NCBI RefSeq assembly: GCF_022049065.2 | Contig: NZ_CP095745.1 | Location: 1 to 64,000, forward strand | Direction: 5' to 3' | Length of the DNA stretch: 64,000 nt | DNA from: Niallia sp. Man26 | GTDB taxonomy: Bacteria > Bacillota > Bacilli > Bacillales > Cytobacillaceae | Shown: piece after piece, positions 17,614 through 26,913 of the stretch | Layout: the number at the start of each line of letters is the position of its first letter | Position numbering within the stretch: position 1 is the stretch's first letter | Notes under the pieces: generated by a model | What the model was told of the DNA's origin: nothing | Seen by the model: only the letters and a program-made list of their open reading frames with translations | The model's database searches: none | Translations under genes and position numbers: made by a program

Positions 17614-18978
17614 TTAAATATTTTTCACAGTGTTTATTTTATTTAGGTCAGCCGACTTTCTTTTTATTGTAAAATTAATAATCACAAAAGAAATAGCCGC
17701 AACAAGGCCTGTTGCCCCGAAAGTCATGAACCAGATACTGATTGAAGCATTTGCTGACAATAAACTTCCCCCTACAATCGGTCCTAGTATACCACCAATT
17801 CTTCCCATACTATTCGGAAATCCAACAGCAGTAGATCTTATTTCATGTGGATAATGTTGTGACACAAATGCATTTACTAGACTGTGTGCCGCAAACAAGA
17901 AGAAACCAATAAGAACTACCAATAAATAAAGGATAACAATATTCGCTTTAATACCCAATAGCATCAGTGAAATCGCTCCAATGCTATATATAACCGGCAA
18001 TAAGATAGCAAATCCCTTTTTGTCTGCTATAACTGACCAAGTAGCAGTTCCTGCTATCGTTCCTATATTAAGGAATACTCCAAATGCTAAACTAGAAGTT
18101 AATGGGTAACCACTACGGACCATAAGGTCAGGTAACCAGATAATAACACCATTTATAAATAATAATCCCATAATATAGATCAAACAAGATAAAATGGTAA
18201 TTACATAGTAATCTTTATTGAATAATCTTAAATATGAAATTTTTTTGTTTTCCTCAATGTTCTTCTTGTTTTTCTCTAATATCTGGTCAACATTTATAAC
18301 TTGATCATATTCTTTATTTATCCTTTGTAAAACAGCCTTTAACTGCTTTGTTCTATTGGTCTTTAATAAGAATTGAGCAGATTCAGGTACATATTTTATT
18401 ACAAATACTAGGAATAAAATAGGAATTAACGCCATCCATAGTACTGGTCTCCAACCTAATTGAGGAATCACTATGATTGCGATTAAGGGTGCTATAATCG
18501 ATCCAACCTGATTTCCACAAAGAGCAATTGCTACAGACTTACTTTTACTATTTTTGGGAGCATATTCTGTAAGTAGTGAAATAACGATAGGAATTACTCC
18601 ACCAAATCCAACACCTGCTATAAATCTACAAATGGCAAATAGATTTATATTATCTACCATAGATTGTGCAAAAGTAAAAATACTGAATAATAAAACTGAA
18701 CTAATTAGTAATTTCTTTGCACCAAATCTTTCACTAATGTAACTGAGAAAAAGTGCTCCGAACATTGTTCCAAACTCCGCTACACTACCTACAAATCCTA
18801 GCTTAGTTGGCTCTACATTCCACTCCTTTGTAATAAGCGGAAGTATCGATCCATAAATAGATGCACCATATCCTGTAAAAGCTATCAAAAATAGCCCTAA
18901 ACCTATTAAATGTATATGGAACTTACTAAAACGACTATTGTCAATAAATTGATTTACGTTGTACTCTTGCATTTCCAT
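17614..18978 (-). CDS. MFS transporter, aromatic acid:H+ symporter-like (paralogue)
   Basis: 454 residues; AGGAGGG before the ATG, with another in-frame ATG two codons on. 12 helices. MFS motif LFLSYISERFGAKKLL follows helix 2, and AGVGFGGVIPIVISLLTEYA and HEIRSTAVGFPNSMGRIGG match the 12232-13608 carrier almost block for block, so the two are recent paralogues. It forms a two-gene operon with the amidohydrolase and has a cre-like site 155 bp upstream. Probable substrate: an aromatic acid or aryl glycoside taken up with protons. Confidence 0.85.
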   Translation of the reverse strand: MEMQEYNVNQFIDNSRFSKFHIHLIGLGLFLIAFTGYGASIYGSILPLITKEWNVEPTKLGFVGSVAEFGTMFGALFLSYISERFGAKKLLISSVLLFSIFTFAQSMVDNINLFAICRFIAGVGFGGVIPIVISLLTEYAPKNSKSKSVAIALCGNQVGSIIAPLIAIIVIPQLGWRPVLWMALIPILFLVFVIKYVPESAQFLLKTNRTKQLKAVLQRINKEYDQVINVDQILEKNKKNIEENKKISYLRLFNKDYYVITILSCLIYIMGLLFINGVIIWLPDLMVRSGYPLTSSLAFGVFLNIGTIAGTATWSVIADKKGFAILLPVIYSIGAISLMLLGIKANIVILYLLVVLIGFFLFAAHSLVNAFVSQHYPHEIRSTAVGFPNSMGRIGGILGPIVGGSLLSANASISIWFMTFGATGLVAAISFVIINFTIKRKSADLNKINTVKNI

Positions 18979-19132
18979 CCAACCCTCCTTTTTTACTGGT
19001 ATACCAATGGCAACTATTAATTAATGAAGAACAGGTATCTTTATGGATTTAGCATAAAAACTGAATATTATGATCATCAAGTGTCATTTTTCTGTTAGAC
19101 TCTTTATTAAGAAAAATTATATTTTAACGCGT

Positions 19133-19148
19133 TGTTAAACGCTTACAA
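19133..19148. promoter_or_regulatory. cre-like site upstream of the MFS-amidohydrolase operon
   Basis: TGTTAAACGCTTACAA is an imperfect palindrome around CG. The minus-strand reading TTGTAAGCGTTTAAC fits the cre consensus at all but one fixed position. It lies between the stop of the 19156 gene and the MFS start at 18978. Confidence 0.5.
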
Positions 19149-19155
19149 TTCGTAG

Positions 19156-20226
19156 TTAAAAACTTACACTTTTAAATGTTGCTGCCGACGTCCAACATGC
19201 TTCCATAACAGATAAAACTTTGCGAACCTCTTCAGGTCTAACTAGCATTTCAGCCTCTCCATCCAATGCTTTAAAATAGTTATTAAAAAACTCAATATAT
19301 TCGGTGTTCACTTTAGGGATTTCCTCTGTGACTATTAAACCTTTTTCAGGTATGCCAAATGACCGTGTTGGTCCATAAGAAGCTGCTGATTTATCTTGTT
19401 CCCCTGCGACATTTTCTAGCAATCGTGTAGTTCGTACTATTTTACCCTCAGGGTCAAACTTATTAGCATACATGCTTCCTTTATTCCCGCTCATATACCA
19501 ATGTCTTTCAAACCAATTGGATTGATCAGATAAATAGTATGTTCCTAGTTCAATTACTGCAGTAATGTTATTTTCAAATCTCATTATGATGTTAAAGTAA
19601 TCATCAACCTCTTTATTAATTACATTTCTTACGTCTGCAAAAACAGACTTAAGTGGACTATTTATCATAAACAGAATCTGGTCTATTAAGTGAACTCCCC
19701 AATCATAGAGCATGCCACCACCTTCAGACTTAAGAACATGCCAATCATGCATATTTCCGTTGAATCCATATAACGAACTTTTAATAGTATATACCTCACC
19801 AAGAAGTCCATCGTCATAACACTTTTTTATACTACGAAAATCTTTATCAAACCTTCTTTGTTGATGAACAGTGAACTGTACTCCTGCTTTTTCAACTTCT
19901 TCCATCATTTCATCAAACTCTTTTACTGATAGAGCAACTGGTTTTTCACAGATAATATTCAGTCCCGCTTGAGCTGATTTAATTACAAGCTCTTTATGCT
20001 GATTATTATTTGCTGAGATAATCACTCCATTAATATCCGAATGCTCCAAGAGTTGATCAATATGATTATAGATCTCTATATCAGGGTATAGTTTCCTTGC
20101 TTCATCAAGCCTTTCTTCATGAGTATCACATACTGCTACACAATCACAGTTCTCAAAATTTTTTAATGTCGCTACATGTCTACGACCAATAAAACCATAA
20201 CCAATTACAGCATATTTATACTTCAT
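19156..20226 (-). CDS. Gfo/Idh/MocA-family oxidoreductase
   Basis: 356 residues; AAGGGTTTTAGCT before the ATG. N-terminal Rossmann start YAVIGYGFIGRRHVATL, family Lys in CEKPVALSVKEF, and the C-terminal domain carries GGGMLYDWGVHLIDQILF. It is the last gene of the run that begins with the C-glycoside deglycosidase subunits. It lies about 60 bp after the previous Gfo/Idh gene, with a short stem (AGGGCG ... CGCCCT, 20255-20275) in between that may attenuate transcription. Likely role: a second redox step on the sugar, possibly reducing the 3-keto sugar after cleavage. That division of labour is inference. Confidence 0.84.
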   Translation of the reverse strand: MKYKYAVIGYGFIGRRHVATLKNFENCDCVAVCDTHEERLDEARKLYPDIEIYNHIDQLLEHSDINGVIISANNNQHKELVIKSAQAGLNIICEKPVALSVKEFDEMMEEVEKAGVQFTVHQQRRFDKDFRSIKKCYDDGLLGEVYTIKSSLYGFNGNMHDWHVLKSEGGGMLYDWGVHLIDQILFMINSPLKSVFADVRNVINKEVDDYFNIIMRFENNITAVIELGTYYLSDQSNWFERHWYMSGNKGSMYANKFDPEGKIVRTTRLLENVAGEQDKSAASYGPTRSFGIPEKGLIVTEEIPKVNTEYIEFFNNYFKALDGEAEMLVRPEEVRKVLSVMEACWTSAATFKSVSF

Positions 20227-20288
20227 AGCTAAAACCCTTTCTATTAGTTAATACAGGGCGATAAAAAAACCGCCCTATATTTAATTTC

Positions 20289-21395
20289 TTAATCAAATTT
20301 CACTGTAATATTTTCTTTTGAAGCCTTATAAATGGCATCTAAAATTTGTGTAACTCTAAATGCCTCTTCTGGTTTTACAACTGGTTCCGTGTCATTCAAA
20401 ATGGAATCGATCCATTGTTTTGCTTCCACTACACCAGGGGGCTCATTAACACCTTCAAAGTAATCAACCAAAGCTTCACCTGATAAAGTTTCTTCACTCA
20501 TTTTTCCATGACGAACTTTATTGAACCATAATTCTGCCGCTTGATAACTACCACCATATTTAATTTCTGCACCTTCTAAAGTTCCGCATAAAGTAGTTGC
20601 TGCTTCACGTGCGTCCATATAGTTTAATGCCCAAGAGGATCTTAAATTTACTAAGGCCCCGTTTTTAAATTTAATGAATCCCATAGCAGAATCTTCTACT
20701 TCGAAGGTATCAGTATCCCATGCTCCATAAGTATTGCCTTGTGCAGCTTCTGGTAGATTACCTAATTTATAGAATACTTGACCACCAACACTATCCACAT
20801 CATAATTATTCATGCACCACAAAGTAATATCTAAAGCATGAGTTCCAATATCAATTAGAGGACCTCCACCTTGTTGTGCCTTATCTGCAAAGACTCCCCA
20901 AGTTGGTACAGCTTTACGACGAATAGCATTTGCTTCTCCGTAGTAAATGTCTCCTAACTCGCCTGCCTCACATGCCTTTTTAAGAACTTGAACATCATGA
21001 CGAAAACGATTTTGATAAGCTACCGTGAATTTTTTTCCTGATTTTTTCCACGCCTCCATCATTTTTAGAGCATCTTCAGTAGTAGCAGCCATCGGCTTTT
21101 CACAGAGTACATGTTTATCAGCTGCGAAAGCTTCAACAGTGATTTCACAATGAGATACATTAGGTGTACATACATGAATAATATCAATTTCTTTATTCTT
21201 AAGCAGTTCGCGGTAATCTGAATAAATCTTTACATTTGATAGATTATGTCGCTCTGCCGTTTCTCGCGCTTTGTCTTCAATTATGTCACATAATGCTACT
21301 ACTTCTGCTTTATCAGCTACTTTTGCTAACGAAGGTAAATGCTTATTATTACAAATTCCACCAGTACCAATAATTCCAATTTTCAATTTCGCCAT
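20289..21395 (-). CDS. Gfo/Idh/MocA oxidoreductase, candidate glycoside 3-dehydrogenase (DgpA-like)
   Basis: 368 residues from the ATG at 21395 (GAAAGGGGAT upstream); a longer TTG frame to 21422 would overlap the previous stop and lacks a ribosome site. Rossmann start KIGIIGTGGICNNKHLP, Lys of CEKPMAATTEDAL, C-terminal GGGPLIDIGTHALDITLW. It directly follows the deglycosidase alpha subunit, 16 bp away. In gut bacterium PUE the Gfo/Idh enzyme DgpA oxidises C3 of the glucosyl group of puerarin before DgpB-DgpC breaks the C-C bond. Gene order and length make this the best candidate for that step here. Function by context, not by assay. Confidence 0.83.
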   Translation of the reverse strand: MAKLKIGIIGTGGICNNKHLPSLAKVADKAEVVALCDIIEDKARETAERHNLSNVKIYSDYRELLKNKEIDIIHVCTPNVSHCEITVEAFAADKHVLCEKPMAATTEDALKMMEAWKKSGKKFTVAYQNRFRHDVQVLKKACEAGELGDIYYGEANAIRRKAVPTWGVFADKAQQGGGPLIDIGTHALDITLWCMNNYDVDSVGGQVFYKLGNLPEAAQGNTYGAWDTDTFEVEDSAMGFIKFKNGALVNLRSSWALNYMDAREAATTLCGTLEGAEIKYGGSYQAAELWFNKVRHGKMSEETLSGEALVDYFEGVNEPPGVVEAKQWIDSILNDTEPVVKPEEAFRVTQILDAIYKASKENITVKFD

Positions 21396-21411
21396 TTTAA
21401 TATCCCCTTTC

Positions 21412-22545
21412 TTACTCACCAATTAGTCTTTTTAGCATTTCTTGATGTTTTCTCACTTGTTCGATTTCACTAATCAAGTCCTCTTTACCACGGTCTTGGA
21501 AACGGCGTTGGCCTTCGTACTCCGAGTTTATATATCCTTCATATCCGTTTTCTTTCAAGAACTTGATAGGACCTTCATAGTCAATAGCAATATCTTGATA
21601 TTGCCCCGGTTTTCCAGGAATCTCAGACATGTTATAAAATTTACCGTGTATGCTAATGATATAAGGCATTATAGACTTTAAGTCACTTGGTTTAGTGCGT
21701 GATAATAGTAATGCTTGCGCCATTACCTCAAAATCTATGTCTGTGTAATTAGGAACATTGTCCTTTATAAGCTTTTGCATCTTCTGGAAGGCTGGTAATA
21801 AATCTTTAGGTGCTTCGTTATGTTTCAAGTATCGATGAAATAATGACTCGACATTACCTGCGCTGTATAGAGATAAATCAATATCATTCAACTCGTTACT
21901 CTTCCCTAAATAATTATCCATACATAGCTCAACTACCAAATCGCAACTTTCTCTCTTCGCACCTTGTCTAACATACCAATCTAAAGTAACTTCCGAAGGG
22001 CGAAATGCAAAAATTCCCCAGTCAGGAACAAGTCCTAAATGTTTTGTTCCAGTTCTTTCACAATACTCGACAATTTCATTTACATATTGTCCATTGATTG
22101 GAATTGGAGCATGGATTTCTTTGCCTAATTTTATGTTGCATTCTTCAGCTACTGGTAAAGCTTCAATTAATATTTCTACTGGAGTTGTTGCTAAGGTTCT
22201 GACATTCTTAAATCCTAATTTCTTTGCTAGTCTAATATCATTTTTTAAACGCTCAGCAGACTCAGAGTACGTCATTACATGGTCTCGAAATTGTAAAACA
22301 TCGTGAAAAACATCCATTGTAACTGGATTCGTTCCGTATTTTTCCATCCACTCAAACCACTTAGTAAAAAACTCTTCTGGTGGATTAGGATACTGACGAA
22401 GTGACATTTCATCTAAAATTTCAATACCATCAGCGCCATAAAGATTAGTACCTACTTCTTTAATCTGACCTTCTAAATCTAGTTCTTTAAAAAACTGAGT
22501 TTGTTGATAACTGTAGAAGGATACTCCACGTTTTATTTTTCCCAT
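21412..22545 (-). CDS. C-glycoside deglycosidase alpha-type subunit (TIM barrel)
   Basis: 377 residues; AAAGGAGCAACTAAA before the ATG. Xylose-isomerase-like TIM barrel, longer than ordinary family members because of an insertion after residue 190. Likely metal ligands are Glu143 (LGKEIHAP), Asp175 (LVPDWGIF), His300 (ISIHGKFY) and Glu342 (INSEYEGQ), a set that matches the Mn-binding Glu/Asp/His/Glu arrangement known for C-glycoside deglycosidases such as DfgA and CarC. The next upstream gene, 15 bp away, encodes the small subunit typical of these enzymes, which strongly supports the call. Reaction: cleavage of the sugar-aryl C-C bond of a 3-keto C-glycoside by beta-elimination. Confidence 0.82.
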   Translation of the reverse strand: MGKIKRGVSFYSYQQTQFFKELDLEGQIKEVGTNLYGADGIEILDEMSLRQYPNPPEEFFTKWFEWMEKYGTNPVTMDVFHDVLQFRDHVMTYSESAERLKNDIRLAKKLGFKNVRTLATTPVEILIEALPVAEECNIKLGKEIHAPIPINGQYVNEIVEYCERTGTKHLGLVPDWGIFAFRPSEVTLDWYVRQGAKRESCDLVVELCMDNYLGKSNELNDIDLSLYSAGNVESLFHRYLKHNEAPKDLLPAFQKMQKLIKDNVPNYTDIDFEVMAQALLLSRTKPSDLKSIMPYIISIHGKFYNMSEIPGKPGQYQDIAIDYEGPIKFLKENGYEGYINSEYEGQRRFQDRGKEDLISEIEQVRKHQEMLKRLIGE

Positions 22546-22560
22546 TTTAGTTGCTCCTTT

Positions 22561-23019
22561 CTATTCTTGCAGTTCTAATTCATATTTAATTACATTTCTT
22601 GTTTTATCTGAACCTGCTCCAGTACCTGGCTCAGGAGGATTTTTAACCCATTCCTCATCAGTTGGAAGATATCCATATGCAGCTAGTACTGATTGTTGAA
22701 ATTCAATTACATGTTTACCTGGTTTAAGGCCGCCTTCTTTTGCAACATGGATAATTCCCTCATCATCGTAATCCCAGTGTTCCCAAACAGCATGTTTAGT
22801 CTCTTCAAATGATCTAGGCTCTTTTCCATTAATTTCAAAAGTTTGAACATCACGCTTGTACTCAACACCATCTACCTTAATGTAATAACCATTATGCAAG
22901 GATAAGAATACACCACGATAATTTGCATTTCTTGCTGCAAATTGAAATCCATTTATGTTTCCATTTTCATCTACATTATTTTTAAGACTATTACTTCTAA
23001 TTAAAAAATTATCGAACAT
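22561..23019 (-). CDS. C-glycoside deglycosidase beta-type subunit (DUF6379-like)
   Basis: 152 residues; AAAGGAGGATAAAATA before the ATG. An all-beta protein with no signal peptide. Its segments GFQFAARNANYRGVFLSLHN, YYIKVDGVEY and GLKPGKHVIEFQQSVLAAYG match the small subunit of bacterial C-glycoside deglycosidases (DgpB, DfgB, CarB type), annotated as DUF6379. It pairs with the alpha subunit downstream to form the active enzyme. It opens the operon; the 700-bp upstream region holds a cre-like site. Recognition is from memory of the family, not a search. Confidence 0.8.
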   Translation of the reverse strand: MFDNFLIRSNSLKNNVDENGNINGFQFAARNANYRGVFLSLHNGYYIKVDGVEYKRDVQTFEINGKEPRSFEETKHAVWEHWDYDDEGIIHVAKEGGLKPGKHVIEFQQSVLAAYGYLPTDEEWVKNPPEPGTGAGSDKTRNVIKYELELQE

Positions 23020-23234
23020 TATTTTATCCTCCTTTAAATATGAAAGATTTCGAGTAGGTGGTGACTCAACGAATCTTGGATTCCGTCCCTATTTACTCCC
23101 CTCCTTCAATGAATCTCCCTACTAACTTTAGTCTTATGCGTTTGAGCCAAATAAAAGGTATATACAATGCAGCTAAATATCCTTGCTTGCTACGGCAATA
23201 AATTAAAATTATTGTTTAAATAAACCTCAGGCAT

Positions 23235-23249
23235 AAATAACGCTTGCAT
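23235..23249 (-). promoter_or_regulatory. cre-like site upstream of the deglycosidase operon
   Basis: ATGCAAGCGTTATTT on the minus strand matches WTGNAANCGNWNNCW except for one position near the 3' end. It lies 216 bp upstream of the start at 23019, so it may be a repressing site in the promoter or far upstream of it. Confidence 0.45.
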
Positions 23250-23466
23250 TTTTGTTATCTAAAGTAGTTGACGGTCAATACTATATTTTTATTTCTAAAT
23301 TATTCTTAGAAGTAGGACAAGTCTCTCTAATCAGTAACTAGAGCTTATGTGTCTTAATTCCTTTAACCATATTCTAGTATTGTAAGCCCTTTATAACTAC
23401 AGTTAATTTAAGCAAATAAACCGTAAAATACCACTTCTTATAGATTAAGAACTTTCTTCATAAAAA

Positions 23467-23503
23467 AATAGGACAATATTTGATATACAAATTTTGTCCT
23501 ATT
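23467..23503 (-). terminator. strong minus-strand terminator
   Basis: Arms AATAGGACAATATTTG and CAAATTTTGTCCTATT with one unpaired position, followed by a T7 run on the minus strand. It ends transcripts coming from the 23731 gene. Confidence 0.85.
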
Positions 23504-23730
23504 ACTTTAAACCTTATCGTATTGATTACAAACCTACTGACATTTAGTAGACTTACTTGACTTTATTACCTGTATAATTTGAAAAAGAAAAGTTCTTTAA
23601 GAAATGTGTCTAGACAGACTCATCCATTTTTACAAAATGATAATGGCGTTTTAAAAGTGGCCATCTAAACTTTACAATCATTTCCAATTATTCTTTAAAC
23701 CTAAATAAATACTTTATTATTTTTGATACT

Positions 23731-24348
23731 TTACCTTTTAAAAATTTTGTTGTATATCCTTACCATTGGGCCAACCAGTAGCACTGAAGCAAATGTTCCT
23801 TCTCGAATACTCAAAATTTCTCCTGTACTAAAAAATGCTATATTTACTGCAATTATTACAAGAGCCAAATCAAAAATTAGTTTAATATTTCCAAATTCTT
23901 TTTTTGACTTGATTGCCATTACTTTTACTAGCCCTTCTCCTGAATTATTAACGACATTTGCTTCTAATTGCATTACAATACTAAACGCAATAAGTATACA
24001 ACCAAATATTAACATGATAATTTGTAATATATATATAGTTGTATGAAGGTTCAAAAGTAACTTCATACTTAAATCAATTGAAATACCTAAAAATGATCCC
24101 ACAATAAGTTGAAAATATTGTTCTTTCGGAAACTTGCCCTGCAAAATAACTATTTGAATCAATATCAATAATAAGTTAAAAAATGCTGTATATACTCCAA
24201 AACTGAATTGAGTAACTAAACTGAGTACATAAGGAATACTTGAAATCGCAGTTGTACCTAAATCAGCTACAGTGACAAAGCTAATTCCAAACGCCATAAC
24301 CACAATACTAATAAATAATAGGCAATATCTCTTTATAAGATTCCCCAT
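23731..24348 (-). CDS. YczE/YitT-like integral membrane protein
   Basis: About 205 residues from the ATG at 24348; the frame extends to 24462 but the first 38 residues are Tyr/Cys-rich and look untranslated. Five predicted helices. The YczE-type opening ISIVVMAFGISFVTVADLGTT is clear, with the later segment SGEGLVKVMAIKSKKEFG. YczE-like proteins have unknown function; in Bacillus some are linked to lipopeptide production. It lies between the deglycosidase operon and a divergent AraC gene, so a role in uptake or export of a glycoside product is possible but unproved. Confidence 0.72.
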   Translation of the reverse strand: MGNLIKRYCLLFISIVVMAFGISFVTVADLGTTAISSIPYVLSLVTQFSFGVYTAFFNLLLILIQIVILQGKFPKEQYFQLIVGSFLGISIDLSMKLLLNLHTTIYILQIIMLIFGCILIAFSIVMQLEANVVNNSGEGLVKVMAIKSKKEFGNIKLIFDLALVIIAVNIAFFSTGEILSIREGTFASVLLVGPMVRIYNKIFKR

Positions 24349-24620
24349 TAGACCACTTCTTTCGTACACAATAGGAAATTGCTTATTATAATAAACACTA
24401 TAACATTTATAAAATGCACAATATTTGTAAAAACCAAAATAGTACCATAAATTGCCTCTCATTATAAATCATAATTTACTCTTTTTTTAAAAATTTACAT
24501 ATTATAAAAGAATTCTGTCCTAGTACCTGGTTAACCAATTACCTTTTACCTAATTATATCCGTTACATATGTTAGATTGTTGTGCTAATATATAGCTAAA
24601 TTGAGAAAAGGAGCACTAAA

Positions 24621-25502
24621 GTGAGCATTATTGAACCCCTAAAACTTGAACAAAGTTCGTTTAGATTTAATTTTAAAAATAAGACATATGCACAACAATG
24701 GGAAAAATCCCATGCACATCAAGGGTTAGAATTTCTATATATCCATCAGGGAAGAGGTCATATTAAAATTGAAAATCAAATTTATGAAATTAAACCTAAA
24801 TCACTTGTACTTATTCAGCCTTATCAACCTCATAAATTAAATATCACCGCAAGTGAAAGAGAGCCATATATCCGGACTATGTTTGTTTTTGAACCTGCTT
24901 TTGTCGACCATTTTTTAAAACCTTTTCCTTCTCTTTATTCTTTTTTTAGATACTTGTATAAAGGTATACTTAAACAACCCTTAGTCTCAATGGAATATAA
25001 TCATAATTTTCATACTCAATTACATGAATTTGATCAGAGGCTAAAATTAGTAAACAAACATAATCATCGAGAAGAATTAATCATTTTTCTAATTACAATA
25101 TTACATAATTTAAAAGACATACTTCCCCAAGTATCTGAAGAATTCTTAGTTACAAAAAGAAATTCAAGACATGTTGAGAGCGTAATGGATTGGATTGATA
25201 GTAATTATAAAACAGACTTTTTACTAAATAAGATTGCGTCTACTTTACACTTATCGCCATATCATATCTCCCATTTATTTAAGGATGAGATGGGATGTAC
25301 TATTACGGAATATTTAACTGTAAAACGGTTAAAAGAAGCATCTTTGTTATTATCGTCGACTGATTTATCTATAAAAACAATAGGAAGGAAAGTAGGATTC
25401 AAGAGTGGTTCTTATTTTTCACATTTATTCAAGAAAAACATCGGAATGACTCCTAAACAATATCGTCTATCCTCAAAGAACTTTTTTAATAAAGATAGCT
25501 AA
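24621..25502 (+). CDS. AraC-family transcriptional regulator
   Basis: 293 residues starting at GTG with AAAAGGAGCACTAAA upstream. N-terminal cupin sensor (about 15-100: HAHQGLEFLYIHQGRGHIKI ... KPKSLVLIQPYQPHKL) and C-terminal AraC HTH pair (about 185-285: FLLNKIASTLHLSPYHISHLF and GFKSGSYFSHLFKK followed by GMTPKQYR). It is divergent from the 24348-23731 gene and sits at the edge of the C-glycoside cluster, so it is the likely local activator, responding to a sugar or glycoside. An IS3 remnant begins 26 bp beyond its stop. Confidence 0.88.
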   Translation: MSIIEPLKLEQSSFRFNFKNKTYAQQWEKSHAHQGLEFLYIHQGRGHIKIENQIYEIKPKSLVLIQPYQPHKLNITASEREPYIRTMFVFEPAFVDHFLKPFPSLYSFFRYLYKGILKQPLVSMEYNHNFHTQLHEFDQRLKLVNKHNHREELIIFLITILHNLKDILPQVSEEFLVTKRNSRHVESVMDWIDSNYKTDFLLNKIASTLHLSPYHISHLFKDEMGCTITEYLTVKRLKEASLLLSSTDLSIKTIGRKVGFKSGSYFSHLFKKNIGMTPKQYRLSSKNFFNKDS

Positions 25503-25527
25503 AGATCATACACTCTTTCTAAAATGT

Positions 25528-26340
25528 TGGAATGTCAACACCAAACTGGACAACTTTTATAAGGCCTGTTTCTTGAATTCTACTGGCGTTAAGTAACCGA
25601 GTGTTCCATGAATTTGAATATGAGTTTTAGCTGTTCAAGAGAAGTAAAATGGGCTCCATTTGCGAATTCCGTTTTGAAGACTTTAAACATGGCTCCGGCT
25701 TCGGCGTTATCGTATGGACATCCCTTTGTACTCAAAGATATTAGGATTCCAAATGTTTCTATAGCCTCGGAAAGTAGTTTATTATCAAACTCTTTTCCTC
25801 GGTCTGTATGAAACATTTGAATGTTATGTAAGTTACCTTTAATGCTTGCCAATGCTTTATATACCAGGTCAGCTGTCTTATTTGGACCAACACTATGGCC
25901 GATAATTTCTCGGTTGAAAAGATTGACAAATAAACATACGTAATGCCATTTTTTCTCGACACGGACGTATGTTACATCACTTACAACTACAGTTAATGCT
26001 TCTTCTTGGTTAAACGGACGTTGTAACTCGTTTCGGGTAGGAGCTTCATTACTGGATTGTTTATATGGCTTGTATTGTGCCACCGTATAATTCGATACCA
26101 AGCCTAGTTGTTTCATAATCCGACCAATTCGACGACGAGAAACGATCCAGTTTTGCTTCTTTAACTCTACTTTGAGTTTGCGGGTACCATAATTACAACG
26201 ACTTTCCTTAAAAATGCGTTGAATTTCATTGGAAAGCTCCACTTCTTCTCTTTCACGGGCTTCTTTTTCATGCAAATTGGCTTGATAGTATTAAATGTCA
26301 TTCTCCATCATTAAGCGTTGATTTTCCCTTTACCCATTCA
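25528..26340 (-). mobile_element. degenerate IS3-family element
   Basis: One end, TGGAATGTCAACACCAAACT at 25528, resembles the IS3-element end at 53683 (TGGAGCGTCTACACTTAT). The opposite end and most of orfA are lost; a short orfA/orfB junction trace ending LMMENDI can be read near 26300. No target duplication can be assigned. It borders the left end of the possible island that starts at 26639. Confidence 0.7.
25589..26275 (-). pseudogene. IS3-family transposase orfB, inactive
   Basis: 228 residues of an integrase-core transposase: HTH_21 segment (YGTRKLKVELKKQNW ... RRIGRIMKQLGL), DVTYV (first Asp), HTDRGKEFDN (second Asp). The third DDE residue, expected as Glu in YDNAVAE, reads YDNAEAG, so the catalytic Glu is replaced by Gly. 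The C-terminus is frameshifted around 25610: the usual HGTLGYLTPVEFKKQ end lies in another frame. It therefore cannot be active. It resembles the better-preserved copy at 53760-54884. Confidence 0.85.
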
Positions 26341-26913
26341 ATAGAACTGTTTCTTTGAATCGACTACACTAAGTTGGATGAAATTATTCAATTATTTAGA
26401 CCATATATTGATACAGAAATAAACTTGACATTCTTTATTAAACTTTTTTTAAAAAAATCACTTCTATCCTTGTTATTATTGCATTTATCAGCACATCTCT
26501 TAAGTATTATTATGCTTTCAGGTGAAATTAGATTTTTTCAAGAACAACTGCTCAACTAATTTCTTTTTAAAGTCCCTAACTACACTTTGGTTTTAAAACT
26601 AAGTTTAAACAAAAGATTTTCCACTTTCCTTCTACCGATTTATTTCCATCTAATCGCACATAATGGTTATTACATGCATTTGTATAAACAGCATTATAGT
26701 TTGTTAGAGTTAATATTTTACATTTTTAATAGCCCATGAGACAAATCCTCAAAATAAAGGTTTCATTATGGAGAGAAACTGAAGCCTTTTTAGATCCTTG
26801 TTTATCATGTATTATTTTCCCGTTTGTCTATTTTTGTCGAGAATATAGCCAAAAGTACTAGATCTATATAAAATTAATCCGGCTTTAGTATTATTAGGAG
26901 GAACTACAGAATC
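26341..26913. other. gap between IS3 remnant and small lipoprotein ORF; contains left recombination-like repeat
   Basis: The only feature I trust is the 26-bp repeat at 26639-26664. A plus-strand frame at 26374-26559 has no ribosome site and low-complexity hydrophobic composition, so I do not call it. Confidence 0.5.
26639..26664 (+). repeat. left copy of 26-bp repeat (possible recombination site)
   Basis: 25 of 26 bases match 38969-38994 in direct orientation, including the whole core ATCTAATCGCACATAAT. The distance between copies is 12,330 bp. The right copy is one arm of a perfect inverted repeat next to a tyrosine recombinase gene; here the second arm is only partly kept (TTACATGC against TTATGTGC), with a different 6-nt spacer (TGGTTA against TTCAAA). 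Confidence 0.75.

Larger units (their letters stand above)
23020..23730. other. 700-bp intergenic region upstream of the deglycosidase operon
   Basis: Holds the promoter of the 23019 operon, a cre-like site (23235-23249) and the terminator of the downstream membrane-protein gene (23467-23503). Between 23580 and 23730 there is AT-rich sequence without a frame I trust. No gene is supported. Confidence 0.5.

Noticed and set aside
23020..23730. Riboswitch or T-box leader upstream of the deglycosidase operon
   Set aside because: The long leader region invited the idea, but I found no conserved T-box sequence, no known riboswitch core and no terminator close to the start at 23019.
26374..26559. 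61-codon plus-strand frame rich in Leu and Phe
   Set aside because: No ribosome site and a composition expected from AT-rich noncoding sequence near the IS3 remnant.
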